From the NCBI RefSeq assembly GCF_023278565.1, contig NC_064682.1, positions 1,364,001 through 1,428,000 of the forward strand: DNA of 64,000 nt, written 5' to 3'. Of the stretch, positions 1 to 12,123 are shown one piece after another. Origin of the DNA: Colletotrichum lupini. Lineage: Eukaryota > Ascomycota > Sordariomycetes > Glomerellales > Glomerellaceae. The position numbers were made by a program, and so were the translations under genes. The notes beneath the pieces are model-generated. The model made no database searches. It had not been told where the DNA came from and was given only the letters and a program-made list of their open reading frames with translations. Numbering within the stretch: the first letter of the stretch is position 1; the number at the start of each line of letters is the position of its first letter.

Positions 1-3000
1 TGGTATTGTGGATTGGTGGACTGACAACACCACAAAACCCCGATGAACTACCTTTGCAAAGGCTAGTAAGCTAGCTTTGCGCACCACGTTCTGCCGTGCC
101 GTTGGCATGGCAGTGACGCAGCTTAAGTGGTTTGAGAACCGCCTCCCTCTCGTCGCAGAGTCAGGTTCAGTCTCTCTAGGCAGTGGACTAAACCAACTAC
201 CGTGGAAACACGAGAGTCACGTCAGTCGTACTGTCTTGCTCAATATCGCCGGTGTCTTGAATATCGGATGGGAATCAGCCGTGGCAGGTCTCACCGGCGT
301 AGACGGACGACTGGTGCCATCAGAGCATGACTCCATCCGATAGTTCTGTTGTAGTCATTGGAAAACTCGTTGAAAAAGCCTTTCAATACTCCGTTTACCT
401 ACACTGGAAACAGTACGGAGATGTAAGTTCCCCATTCCAAGTGAGGCCCCTCCCCAACGTCGAAAAACCGAGGGCAAGCCGTAAGCCGCAAACGAACATG
501 CAACATGAGAGCGTGGCTCCGGTATAGGGCACAGCGCAGAACCCTGAATCCCGAAAGGCTTGGGCCGTCTTTGAGGCAGAGATCTCTGACCGCCGCGTGA
601 ACCAATCGACCCAGTAGCAGAGGCGGAGGCAGAGAGGCAGAGAAAATGGCATGGAGACGCTTGAGGGAGCTCATCCACTCTCCTCCTCCACACTGAGCCT
701 GGGGGCATTGCGCCTAGGCAGTCGAAGGCGACACACGGACCAGGGGATGAGGTTAAGCTGTATCTGGCGTAGAACGGGTCGCTGGGTACGGAGTAGGCAC
801 TGCGTATGTACTCCATAGTTGGGCTGCGGGCAAGCTTGTTGTTGACAGAGAGAACTGGAAGGCGGACTCCTAACAGAAAGGGTCCTTGTTTTCTTCTTTT
901 GCCTCGAGGCTTGACCATGTGGGAGGTGTCTTTGAAAGAGACGGGGGTTGGCCCTGCCGAGAGAGTCAGAAAAGAGAGACAAAGGAAGACAAGAAAAGAA
1001 AGAATAGCACGAAACGACAGAGGCGCCCTGTTGCAGCAGTTTCCGTGCATCCCCGTCCCGCAGACCCGTCTCGGGGGGGGCAGAGGCAAGATGCAAGAGA
1101 AGCGAAAGCCTATTCTCAGTCGGTGTCCGTAGAAAATTGCCAGTGTCTTGATCATGAGTTGTGTAAAATGGCGGAGTTGGAGTATCCGCCGTACATCGTG
1201 GGGTTTGGCCGGGGGATGGAGGGAAAAAAAAGTGTGCAACGATGACTCCCATCAGAGTTGCAGCTAAAATGACTAAACCAATAGGACGTACCTCCTCCGT
1301 TCCTGCTCTTTGTCGACCTCGTTAACCGACCTCGCTCCTGCCATTCTCGACTGACTTAATGGGAGTTGCCTACTAATCGAAAGGTAGACAATGGGTCCTT
1401 CCTTCTCTCCGTCGTCAAGTTCAGCTATGGACTCTGGAATTACACGGAAGGAGAGGATGGAAGACAATGCAAGAAGGTCTACCTAGTCTGGCCTTCCTTC
1501 CTTCCTCCCATCCATCGCACATGGCACCAGTTCGTTCCTTCCCTTCCTTGCCCTGACCTCACCATGCTTCCATGTACCTACGTATCTAGGTACCTCCTCT
1601 TTCGGCCGGGATCAGGGTAAGAAGGCCCAGAACGCAAGGAAGGAAAGGCTCTGGGAGATAGGTACGTATCCTTCGCTTTCTCTACCTTCCTTCCCAATCA
1701 GTGTACCTTATGTTGCAGGTTTCCCATTCAGTCCGGGCAGGTTGAGAATAAGTACGTACCGCCCTCAGGTATCCAATGTTGTGTTTTTCCCCCCTTCCCC
1801 TTCTCCTCCCGACTCCAGTTGCCCTCCTGCCCTCCAAAGAAAAACACAAGAGGTAAGCACACAGAAAAGTTAGCTTGGATCTTAGGTTGGGTTTTAAGCT
1901 AAGACAAGGAAGGTAAGCTTGAGTTTCCCACCAAGCCTTTCCATCCTAGCTCCCGGCCACCGTCTTCCACACCCCCCGGTCATTTTTCCTCACACCCCCC
2001 GCTCCGATTACTCCTTCTGGGTACCTCGTCTCCACTTCCCTCGCCCACTTTGCCCACGCAGTTCGCTCGGTGTCTTCAAAGTCTTCCCATTCTTCGTCTT
2101 TCTTCGTCGCCGTCGCTGCAAAAAGCTCGCACACACCCCCTCTCCGTCCGGACCCACGCCTACACAGTCCTACGCTGTATGTACGTACCGCCGCCCACAT
2201 AGAACCCTGCCTTGCCTCTCTACCTTGTCTTTCTTGCCGACTGCCACCCGTCTGTCCTGTCCAAACATTTTCTTCTCCCGCCCTCCTTGTGGGAAATATC
2301 ACCTGGCTGGGAACCCATCGCCGTCTGGTCTGGTCTTGTCTCGACTTGTTTTTCGTCCGTCATCTCTTCTCCCGCAGACGCATAGTCGCTCGTCGCAAAC
2401 CATAAGCTAGCACCCGTCGCCAGTCGTTCGATCCCCTCTTAGACTCTAGACTTTTTCCGTTGTCTAACCCAGCAACACCTCCACGGCCTCATATATCGAC
2501 GACCGCCTCACCTCACGTCTAGGCCTTTGCGTTACGAACCCCCATTCCCCGCGACCCTTCAACGACGCTGTCATCCCCTCACGTGTGCGCCCTGCAGCAG
2601 CAAGACCCGGAGCTATCAAGTCAAGTGTCGCATTGGGTCCATCGTCAAGCCCATTTGATTGGAAGAGGAGGCATCTGCACCGGGGAAACAACAACGCACG
2701 CATAACCAAATTCCTGTTGGACCCCCAGTACCAGCACACTCACGCCCAACCACCGCCAGACAGGCCGAGGTACCCTGCACCAGTTTCGTACACGTGGGAC
2801 GACTTACCGCCCTTGACAAACGGCCGGCTCAAACATCAGATTTGACTTCATTGGAGAAAACCAGGGCATTTCCACAGCGCTTCTACACTGCCATCACTCA
2901 CTCGGTCACGACAACCATCACCGCCTCCGAGGGGAGAAAAAAAAAGAGTTCGAAACAGCACAACGCCACGTCGCTGTTGTCGGCTGGGGGAAAGAGAGAC

Positions 3001-3427
3001 AACATAAGCAGCCAGTACAGAATCACGAGAATGTGGAGTGGGAAGATCCGGCTGATAGGAACCATCTGAGTGGCGTCGACAACGACCAAGTACACCCCAA
3101 AGAGTACTTACACCAGTCCAAACCCCAACACACCCACCTCGCGACAATAACGGCAACCTTACACGACTTCACATAGGATACTAAATGCATGTGTACCTGG
3201 AATGACATCGGATAAGAGTACCTGGCACAACACAATTGCTTCATCTCATCATCACCGCAGCAGCATCTCCCTGTTCAACCCAACGTCTGGCTACCCCACC
3301 GCGCCCGTCAGAATACACCTAAGCGATACAAACCTCCGAACATCCAACTTCGACATCTGACGCAATAGTAACCGCACAGCATCGTCTTCAACGTTGCTAA
3401 ATACTCCAAACTTGTCGGGCAGACATC
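1..3427. other. Gene-poor region and probable long leader
   Basis: I find no convincing protein gene here. Open frames on both strands overlap each other, show no recognisable domain, and mostly start at non-ATG codons. The sequence is rich in CT tracts, and GTACGTACC-like palindromes recur around 1580-1760 and 2180, as is common in Sordariomycete promoters. From about 2450 to 3427 the composition (CAAC- and CT-rich) looks like a transcribed 5' leader of the gene starting at 3428. A very short upstream frame lies at 3185-3205 (ATG, five codons, TGA). Transcript extent cannot be decided from sequence. Confidence 0.5.
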
Positions 3428-5169
3428 ATGTCTCCCAGGTTGAAGCCATTGCTGCTACCCCAGCTTGTCGAAGAGCGTCGCAAATTCGAAGAGCAACAGC
3501 CCGAATTCCCAGAAGGCGAAATGGACCGACAGTACGTTTACTATACGACGAATTCCTCGTCTTCCGACGTTGCATCACCCGTCACACCTACCTTCTCAGC
3601 AAGAGGGCACTTGCGCTACTCTAGCTCATCTTCCTCACTTGACCTCCCGCCCACCTGCGTCAATGAAAGCCCATCATCGCCAACATCAACTATCCACACA
3701 AAGTCCTCCAAAAGGCCACTTCCTGATGTGCAAGAGGAACCGTTGGAGCGAGACGAACTCGACGAAAGCACCATCTTGGCCGAGCCGTTCGACTTGTACA
3801 ACTGCTTGTGTGAGTCAAATTTTGCTTCTGATAACTCGTTCGAAACTAACATGTCCAAATAGGTGACGAGCCTTGCATCCACCACGAGAGCTCAGAGACG
3901 CTCAACAGCGTGTACCCTGCAGGCTTTGATATCGACTATGACCTTGGATTTTCCAGTGATGGCGATTTTACATCCACGTTGGGTAGAAAGAGGAGTGGAA
4001 CCGAATCCCCCTTCTCCGGCCTGGCTACACGTTTGGGGTCACGATTCCCACATCTCTCGCGCTGGAAGTCTACAAAGCGAGCACAGTTGACTGCTTCGCC
4101 TACCACCGAGCTGACGTTTGAGAACGCTCATCCTATTTCTCGCGCGGCATCATCAAGTCGGTCTTCCTCCTTGTCTGGCCCTACACGGCAGATACTCGAC
4201 AGGCTCAACGAATACTCGGTCCCTACTCCCGCCACTTCCTTTTGGGAGAGCAGCGAAAGTGTGGACTCTCCGGCTCCCATCGATATTGAAAAGGCCAACA
4301 ACGAGAGAGAAAGCATCGAGCGTGACAGAGCCCTCGCCGCAACCCCTCTGCTTCCTCCCCTCTTGATGAACAGCCCACCGACAGAAGTCTCTCATCCCAG
4401 TCCTCTTCAATCTCCCAGCGTGGATCCGTCAACGCTTTCATTGGAAATCCCCTCCCCTCAGCCGATGGCTCAGATTTCTACGCCCTCGCTTAGCGCGAAG
4501 CCGTCAGTGTCTTCTTTCCGCCACGTTCAATCGAGCCAAGAGCTACCAATTGGGTTCCCTTCTATTGTACAGGACCACGATGAGTGGTCGGACCGCCTTG
4601 GGCATGCCAACTTCACCATTACTCCGCAGCCTTACCAACCGGTGGAGGCTGACATGGAGACTCTCCGGCTCTTACGAGCCGATTGGGAAGCCGCTCGGGT
4701 CAGCTACACCAAGCACCTTGTGCGAACCGGCGAAAACTATAGCGAGACTTCCAAGATCTATGCGCTCACTGAGGCAAAATGGGCCGAGACTGAGAAGAAT
4801 TGGCGAGCCTTCCACGAGCAGACGATGGATCGCATTGAGGCTGCCAACAAGTCAAGCAGCCAACGCCCAGGAAGCTCCCGCAGCCGCAGTCGTGGTCGCG
4901 TCCGCGCCAGCAGTGGCGGCTCTGCCATACTGCGCAGACCTACCCAAGACGATGCCTTTGCCAGTATGCAATGGCGCCGCCTCGAAGACGGCTTACCCAC
5001 CGCGATTCCTCGACTTATTGATGCCGAGGGCAAGTTCCCCGAGCGCGGTGATGAAGACATTGTCGGGCCTATGGAGCGCGACACGAAAATGATTCGCTCC
5101 AGGAGCGAGGAGCGCAAGGGAGGCCGTTTCTGGCGCAACCTGGCCGAGAAGGTTGGCATTCGCAGATAA
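3428..5169 (+). CDS. Conserved Ser/Pro-rich hypothetical protein
   Basis: Two exons, 3428-3809 and 3863-5169, with a 53-bp GTGAGT...TAG intron, give about 562 residues. The splice restores the frame across a TGT cysteine codon. The first 350 residues are rich in Ser, Pro and Thr and look disordered, with acidic patches. A more ordered, helix-prone stretch follows at about residues 370-440, with heptad-like Trp, Leu and Ala spacing (ADWEAARVSYTKHL, EAKWAETEKNWRAFHEQ). Then come an RS-rich basic segment (SRSRSRGRVR) and a basic C-terminus ending GIRR. No signal peptide or membrane segment is visible. I do not recognise a named family. Proteins of this style are common single-copy ascomycete genes of unknown role. 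The start is the first ATG of the open frame and the only one keeping all of exon 1. Confidence 0.8.
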
Positions 5170-8100
5170 TGAATGCAGCCTTTAGTCAGACACCGCCCCT
5201 CCACATATTTTATTTCCGTCGTCACTTCGAACACGGATTTAGCGGCTAAAATATCTCTTGTTACGATTAACGACCCTGAAGCAACGACGATGATAGCGTG
5301 TGGCTTCCATCGAACATCACCATCTTTTTTTCTTCTTTCGATTACATTCTTCACACAGGATACCCGACTATCGTCGCTCATTTTACCACCACGCCTCGAC
5401 CAGGCCACGTCTTACGACATCTTACGAACCAACTTTTTCTTTTACTGTGTCTCCTTTCTGGTGTCAACCACCACAAATCTTATTGTTTATGTTTATTATC
5501 TAGTACTCTTATTGTTTAAAATAGCAAGCGCCCATGGCGGCGCTGCAAGGCCTGTAGATACTTTCTTTCTTACGGAAGAAACATATGGAGCCACCGGAAG
5601 GAGTGTTCAAAAAGAGGGAGAAAAACCTTAGACTTGGGGGGGAAACCGCACCGGAGTTGCAGACCTAGGCCCACGGGATAAAGTGGCAGCCTGTTTAGTT
5701 GGATTTACTTGGGCGTTTCACAGGCGCAAAGCTCGGCACTACGGTAGGACCGAGCCCAGCCATCTTGTACAGACTTGTTTCTTTGATTTGGACTCTGCCA
5801 CATTGGCGAGCCCTGCTGCGACCGTCTTTGGTCGCAGTTTCAAGCCTCCAGCCTTGAGCTGTGAGCTACTGGTGTTGGGTGGTGGATAGACTGCCATCAC
5901 ATGGTGGCCGAAAATAAACCTACTTGAATACCTGGCATTCATCCTAAGCTCTCGCGCTCGTGTTCGTGCCTTGATTCACACCATCTTTGTGATGTATGCC
6001 TCGTATGAAGCTCAACATGGTGTGCCTCGTAGAGCGGAGAAGTTAGCTTGTCGCATTTCATCAGCCGCTGGGCATGTTGGGGAACCACGACGTCTCCCCT
6101 CCCCTCCTCTGAGCTACAACCCGACCCCTCGCTTCGTACCTCTGTCCAGCGCGTCGCGATCGCGACGGATGTAACGCTGTCGATCGCCGGGGCCTGACTA
6201 CCCCGCGGCAAACGGCCCATCGCCCGGGGGAGGTAGCTAAGGTACATGTGGCCTACTAGTCCTGCCGACTCCCCCGCGCGAGTACTGCATGGACGACGAG
6301 TGGTATGTATTATTGGTGTCTACTACTTATCGATATCGCTCAGCAGCTGTCGGCTTTTGACGTGTGCTTGGGTTTATTGGAGAAGGGATTGGTTTTTTGC
6401 ATCTGCCGATGACAGGTGCGCGTCGTGCATTGCATGGTGAGGGATGGATAGATTACCATGTTGCAGACGTGCAGACTTGCAACGGCTGTGAATACATCGG
6501 AGATGGAGACCGGGGAAACGCGAGGTATGTTGAGGCGGCTCTGGGGGGGGGACTGGATTCGGTCTGGGCTGGGCTGGGCTGTAGTGGGAGAGGGTTGTGG
6601 GCGTTTGACGCCACGTGTTTCAGATGCAGGTCGCCGTGACTTTCGCTGGAAAGAGAGTGGGAGGCTGGATGTGTTGGAGATGGAGAGATACTTTGATGTT
6701 CGGCTTTGGATGTGAGATGGGGTTGGTTCGGGGAGGATAGGGTGGCTGATGGAGGTATGAGGGGTACCTTTGTGAAGGCGGCTCTTTGCAGATTATGCTG
6801 CGGGTTGCCTCTTTTTGCACTTTTGCTGTCTCCTTCTTCCAGGTGAGGTACGTAAGGTAGATACTCGGCCCGGCTGTTGCGCTTGTCTCTTAGATGTGTT
6901 GACTATGGTGGCGCAGCTTCAAGTTCGGCGGGAGTTCAGCGTGTCCCAATCAACCGGGCAGGAGTGACGGAGTCTGGCTCCGGCGGTTGGTGGAGTTGGC
7001 CACTTTAGGTACTTGACATGCGGCCAAATCGTCCGCAGGATAAGGTCGACATGAACTTCTTTGGGGTTTGACAGGCCTGGGCCTGTTTGCATAGGGTAGG
7101 TGCAGGCGAGAGGAGAATTCGGGAGGCGTCAATGGCTTGCGTTGTTGGGGTCATCTGCGGCTGATGAAACATGATGGTAAAGATAGGTAGATCGCTTGGA
7201 TGAGATGGCTCCCGGCAAGACGAGGGGATTAGGATGCAAGCAGCTCGCCGTGCGGAGGGTTCGGAGGTGAGAAGCGAGCTGGATGGATGGATGTCTCTGT
7301 TTCTTACTCTTAGTTATGTTCCGGCGGGATTGCGAAATGTGATCAGTCAGGTTTCAACGTCGGAACGGAACGTGGCGGAAGGGAATGGGAAGATCTTGGC
7401 TTTGGTCGTCGGAGCTGAGCTGAGGGTTCGGGTACGGGTAGGCATGGTGGGGAAAATATGACAGATGTCAAGTGTAAAAATGACCGATACAGACGAGGCT
7501 GAATCCGAGCCCAAGAAATAGAGAGGGAAGAGGGAGTGAATATGCGGGCGTGATGTGGCAATGGGGACGGGCAGGTGCATTGCCGGGACGCCATGCGCCG
7601 GGCGCCGGGCGGTGGCCTTTGGAATGACGGAGAATCATTCGATTTTCTGGCGGACAGTAAGGAGATGGGATGCTATTTGTGGGAACGGGTGAGATATTGG
7701 TTCCGGGAAGACCGAGAGGACATCCGGATGTCAGATGGAATCTTGATGGAGGAGATCGTTGGGATGAGATCGTTTTCGTGGTTTGCGGAGGTGGGTCCCG
7801 AATGACGTTCGGTCCGAGCCATGGTCATATTGTCGGGATTTTGAGTTTGGATGTGAGGCGTGTTCGGATGAAGTGGGGTGGCTGACATCCATGCTATCAA
7901 TATCTACAAGGGTCACAACGATTTCTCCTCACATGCTCACAATGTTTGCTGACCAGACTCTCCCGGCGTTGTTTTATACTGGAGGCTTGTAGAATCAAGC
8001 TGTTTTACATCTTTTCAGCAAACCCTCGGATGAAATTCTTGATTGACTGCTTCCAAAAAGTCGATCGAAAGTCGGTAGGAAGAAGGCGCGGCTGAGAGGT

Positions 8101-8234
8101 TTGTAGAATAGCTCTATAGTCTGTTTAATCCGCTTTGGTGTATGTTCATGGTAGGAAACGACTGCATCAATTCGAAGAGTCATTGCGGATTCATTCTCTA
8201 TAAGGTAGAGTATGCTCGGTTGTCTCTAAGTTTC
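5170..8234. other. Intergenic, no gene seen
   Basis: About 3 kb with no supported gene. It probably contains the 3' UTR of the upstream gene in its first few hundred bases. A GGGCT short tandem repeat lies near 6566-6582, and G-rich purine-biased sequence fills 6500-7900. The open frames there are short, mutually overlapping and low complexity. Confidence 0.5.
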
Positions 8235-11200
8235 CTACACCTTGAGATTTCGTACGATATCATAGAGGTGCCTTGCTTCTGTGACGTAGTCTTCTCTGTC
8301 TCCAGGATAAAGTATATCTCGTGTGAGTACGATAATGTCCTTTACACGCGCTCCATGTTCGACGAGCTTTTGTGTCACCGGCAACATCATCTTCACGCGC
8401 TCATAAACATCTTCGCGGGTTGCAGATTCACCTTCGGTAGCACCTTGCATCATCTTTTCAATCCAGTACCCCCATATGGTCTGGGGTTCATTTGAAAAAC
8501 GGTCAGGGATACAAAAGTTGATATCAGCTCCCTTTTCGAAGCAAAGGCTAATCATGTCCAGTCTGGGTGAGCCTATGGACAGCGCGTCCATCAGTAATGG
8601 CCAGTAGAATTGTCGGGTGTGCGCTTTGTACCGGGTTTTTGGTGTGTTGATTTCCTTAGGGCTTCGAATGAGATTCTTTATTCGTGATACTTTCGATCTT
8701 TCGATTGAGTCAATAGAGGTGGAAGATGAGAGGACAGATCCGAAAGATGCCTTTTCCCTGACATATTCCACAACACCAGCCCGTACCGCGAGGGACAAGA
8801 AGCTTGAACCTGACATTTTACGACGAAGAGAAACCTTAGTGTTTGGGTATGAAATCTGAAGATAAAATTCTCTGAGCCTGGTCTCGTCATTTCCAAGCAT
8901 TTTCTCAGATGCCTTGCACAGGGAGTCGACTAAAGCTATCATCGTTCCCCTGTTTTCTCGTCTTGCTTTCGATGCGGCTTCCAAGCAGCCGGCGGCAAAA
9001 TGTATCATAGTCTCTGATGAATCGGGTTCAAATGAATGGGAGTAGGAAAATTTGCTGAAACTCCCTGAAGATCTGTCGCCAATCAAGGCAGTTTTGAAGG
9101 CTGAGAGATATGCAGAACATATGAAGATTTGGCAGTCGAAATCTGACGTTACATGCTGGATCTTTGCAGCGACTTCTGAGCTCAATATGAAATCTTTGAC
9201 AGTTCTGTGGAGATATTGTACCGATCCGAATCTGTCAGTAGTGCTCTCGGCTGACACTGGTGATGTCACCTCGATCAGTCCTCGGCAACGGCTGTTGATT
9301 CTGCGACGAATCGTATTGGCTCGCTCGCGCATTTCCATTCGGGAATATTCTCGTATAGGGAGTTGAATTGAGCGCTCAATGCCTTCGTCGGCAAACCAAA
9401 ACAGCACTGCGGGCGGCGACTTTCTCCAAGACTCCAAGAGTCGGAAGTATTGTGCTGCATGTTGAAAGTAGAATGGATCCAGGGAGTTCAGAATCGCGTT
9501 GTAGAGATTCTCCAATTCCGGCGGGAGTAGATCGAGTCTTCTTTGCATATCGGAGACTCTGTCGTCATTTTCCATTCCGGACAGAAGAGATTTGACGACA
9601 AGACTAACCCATAGGAAAACCCCGACCGCTTTGGTAGCGATGTTGTCTTCTAATTGTTCGGCGTACTCAGGTTCCCTTATAGATAATCGCCTAAACCCTT
9701 CTTCCTCGGAGAATCTCTTCGCAATGAACTTTCTGATGTCATTGTAAGTCAAGTCTTCGAGCTTCAAACTAGGCCTATGCTGGAAGGCTTCCTCAAAGAC
9801 AACCCATGGGCGACTAGAAACGCACACCTTGACATTGGGGCATTGTAAGAAGACTCCGATCAACGCGATGAGTTTCTCCAGGTCTCCAGAAAACTCATCA
9901 AGCCCGTCAATGAAAAGACAGAGGTTTCGTTCTTTCTGGGCTTCTGCGACCACAAGTCTTATCATTGCTTCCAGTTCGGCCTCTGTCAGACGGGAGGGCT
10001 GTTCATTGAATAGAGACATTGCTTCCCAAGTGACAGGCGCCACTCGAGGTATGATCTCAGGGCAATGTTGAAGGATTTGGAAGATAAGCGACATGTAGAG
10101 GCCTTTAGGCGACGCTTCCAGCTCATTTCCAGATGCCCAAAAGTAGGAAGATGCGATGATCAGGGGTCGGCTTCCAGCCCACTCCATTAAATCGTTGCGG
10201 CATCGCTCGAACCGAGCACCACGTGAAACGGGAGTATCCGTCGTATTTTGGGAATGGTATTTCGAGACCGGACTACAGATGAACTTCATCAGAGTAGACT
10301 TGCCTGAACCGGCTTTCCCTGTGATCCAATAAAGCTTACTATCGGACTTGAGCCAATCTTTGAAGTTTGACCACTTTTCGAAACCTGCTGAAGGGTGCTC
10401 AAATATCCAGCGGAACGTCTCTTGGTGGGCTTCAATGATTCTCGAGTGCCGATCATCCATGACCTTGTAAGCGAAGCTTGCCAAGAATACAGCCCGAAGT
10501 CGCGTTTCTCGATTACGAGATATGATGATTGGTGGACGGTCTCCGTCTTCGTTGTAGTTCACACTGGCTGTTGTCAAATGGATTCGCTGAAGCACTCCAC
10601 GTCGCAACTCCACTGCGCTCTTTTGTCGCTCTTCTGGTTCAGCGTCGAGAGAACGAACAATAAAAGCGATAACCGCATCGCCTGGTGCATACCATGCAGT
10701 GTCCTCGTCTTCGTTGAGCGAGGTGCTTTTGAAGGCCCCGGTGCTTTCCTCTTGGATGATGTCAAGCCTCTCGAGAATGGCAATTTGTTGCCCTTCTGAC
10801 TTCGTCGCGTAGTCCCTGGGAAGATGCAGTTAGCGTCAGAAAAAAGCTCGAAGTCCACTCTTGAAGAGGCCAATATCATGAGGGAAGAATGGATATATTT
10901 GGGGCATCATGAGGGCATGGCGTCTATCGTACCTCAGTGAGTTCAGGAGTGCGGTGTTCAAATTCTGGTTCAAAGACGCAACCTCGCTCCTCAAACTCTC
11001 AATCTTGTGCCGATTCCATGTTGCCTTAAATGCGTTGACAACAACACCGCGCGCTGTCTTGTTATCTGTTATGCCGATTCGATCCAGGGAGTTTTTGATT
11101 TCTGCAAAGTGTCTGGTGCATGCGTTTGCAACTTTTGTGACCTCTGGGTGCTGTAGTAACAGCAGTGACCGTTCAGATTCGGGGATTTGCAGCCGCTCCA

Positions 11201-11366
11201 AGGCAGCCTGTTGGCTTTCCACAAGATAACGAAGACTCTGCAAGTCACCAGGCGCGCTCCCGCCAGCACGATGGATTTCGAGACATTTGTTGCTGAATTT
11301 TGTCGCGAATTCGACGAATTGTAGTACGTTGCCGGCAATGGCAAAAGCTGCAGCCCCTTCTGCCAT
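8235..11366 (-). CDS. NACHT/STAND (NLR-like) NTPase
   Basis: Two exons (11366-10933 and 10815-8235) with a 117-bp intron (GTACGA...CAG) encode about 1004 residues. The ATG at 11366 (MAEGAAAFAIAGNVLQF) is chosen because the longer frame upstream begins at TTG. Residues 1-140 form the helical N-terminal domain typical of fungal STAND proteins (SesA/HeLo-like class). A NACHT domain follows, with Walker A GKAGSGKST near 311-319 and Walker B LCLFIDGLDE near 443-452. The next region, with YLHRTVKDFIL, matches the module usually placed after NACHT in these proteins (DUF7791 type). The C-terminus has only weak ankyrin-like pieces (FEKGADINFC, LVEHGARVKD). Family knowledge: such proteins are cytosolic switches in non-self recognition and regulated cell death. 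That role is inferred, not shown. The gene lies on the same strand as the membrane-protein gene starting at 14421. Confidence 0.88.
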
Positions 11367-12123
11367 TTCGCCCAAAATCCGTTCGTGTTCTGCTACTCTC
11401 AAGTGAAAAGAGGAGAACGAACATGGTAGTATGATGAAAATGAGTAGGAAGGCAAGAGAACCTGCTTTGACGTCTTCACACCATCATTCGCTTCGCCTCA
11501 ATGAAAAGGCGTCCGTCATCAGCAGGCTCCTAGCCTGTACAGCCTCAATTGGCTGTGGCTAGGTTCATGAACTTGTTCCTATTGTCACCTTCATTTGGAC
11601 ATCGGATGACTATTGGCTCAGCGTGCATGTGGCGTTCGGTCACATGCATTGCATATTACAAATGTAGGCAGGTTAGCATGCAAATCTTACTCCTTGGGTC
11701 GAACATGCGAACCACTCGTAGGCAGTTTCGAGACGCTCAATGCACTCAACATGATCGTCGATCTCAGTACCAGGAAATATGCCTCCGTAATGCTCCCCTC
11801 TAACGCGACGAAGGAAATGTCATTTGTGTCAAGGGCCTCGAGCCAGGATGCAAATGTGATACACGATCAAATCTGAAGTTTCATGGCTTCTATGATCAAC
11901 CCTTCTACACCTATTCTTTCCGACAGCAATTTAGGGAAAGTAATCTATCATCTGTCCACGCTCAGCTGAGTCACCAGTCAATGACCAAACGCGACGCCAT
12001 TAACAAATTCGCCTGATCATACCACCTACCATCTATAGTATTCACACTGAACTACACTCTTATGGATTCTCTCCTGTTTGTTCTGGCTCATCTCCAATCT
12101 GGTGTTGAACTAATTTCCCGTTG
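11367..12123. other. Intergenic between STAND and membrane-protein genes
   Basis: A spacer of 757 bp that must contain the STAND promoter and the membrane-protein 3' UTR, as both genes read on the minus strand. No RNA gene or repeat was recognised. Confidence 0.6.

Noticed and set aside
355..1239. A 294-codon minus-strand open frame
   Set aside because: It overlaps several other open frames on both strands and has a Ser/Arg/Pro low-complexity composition and no domain. It looks like chance openness in CT-rich sequence.
1919..2410. A 163-codon plus-strand frame rich in Pro and Ser
   Set aside because: A pyrimidine-rich tract gives Pro/Ser/Leu in any frame. The opposite strand is also open, and there is no ATG at its start.
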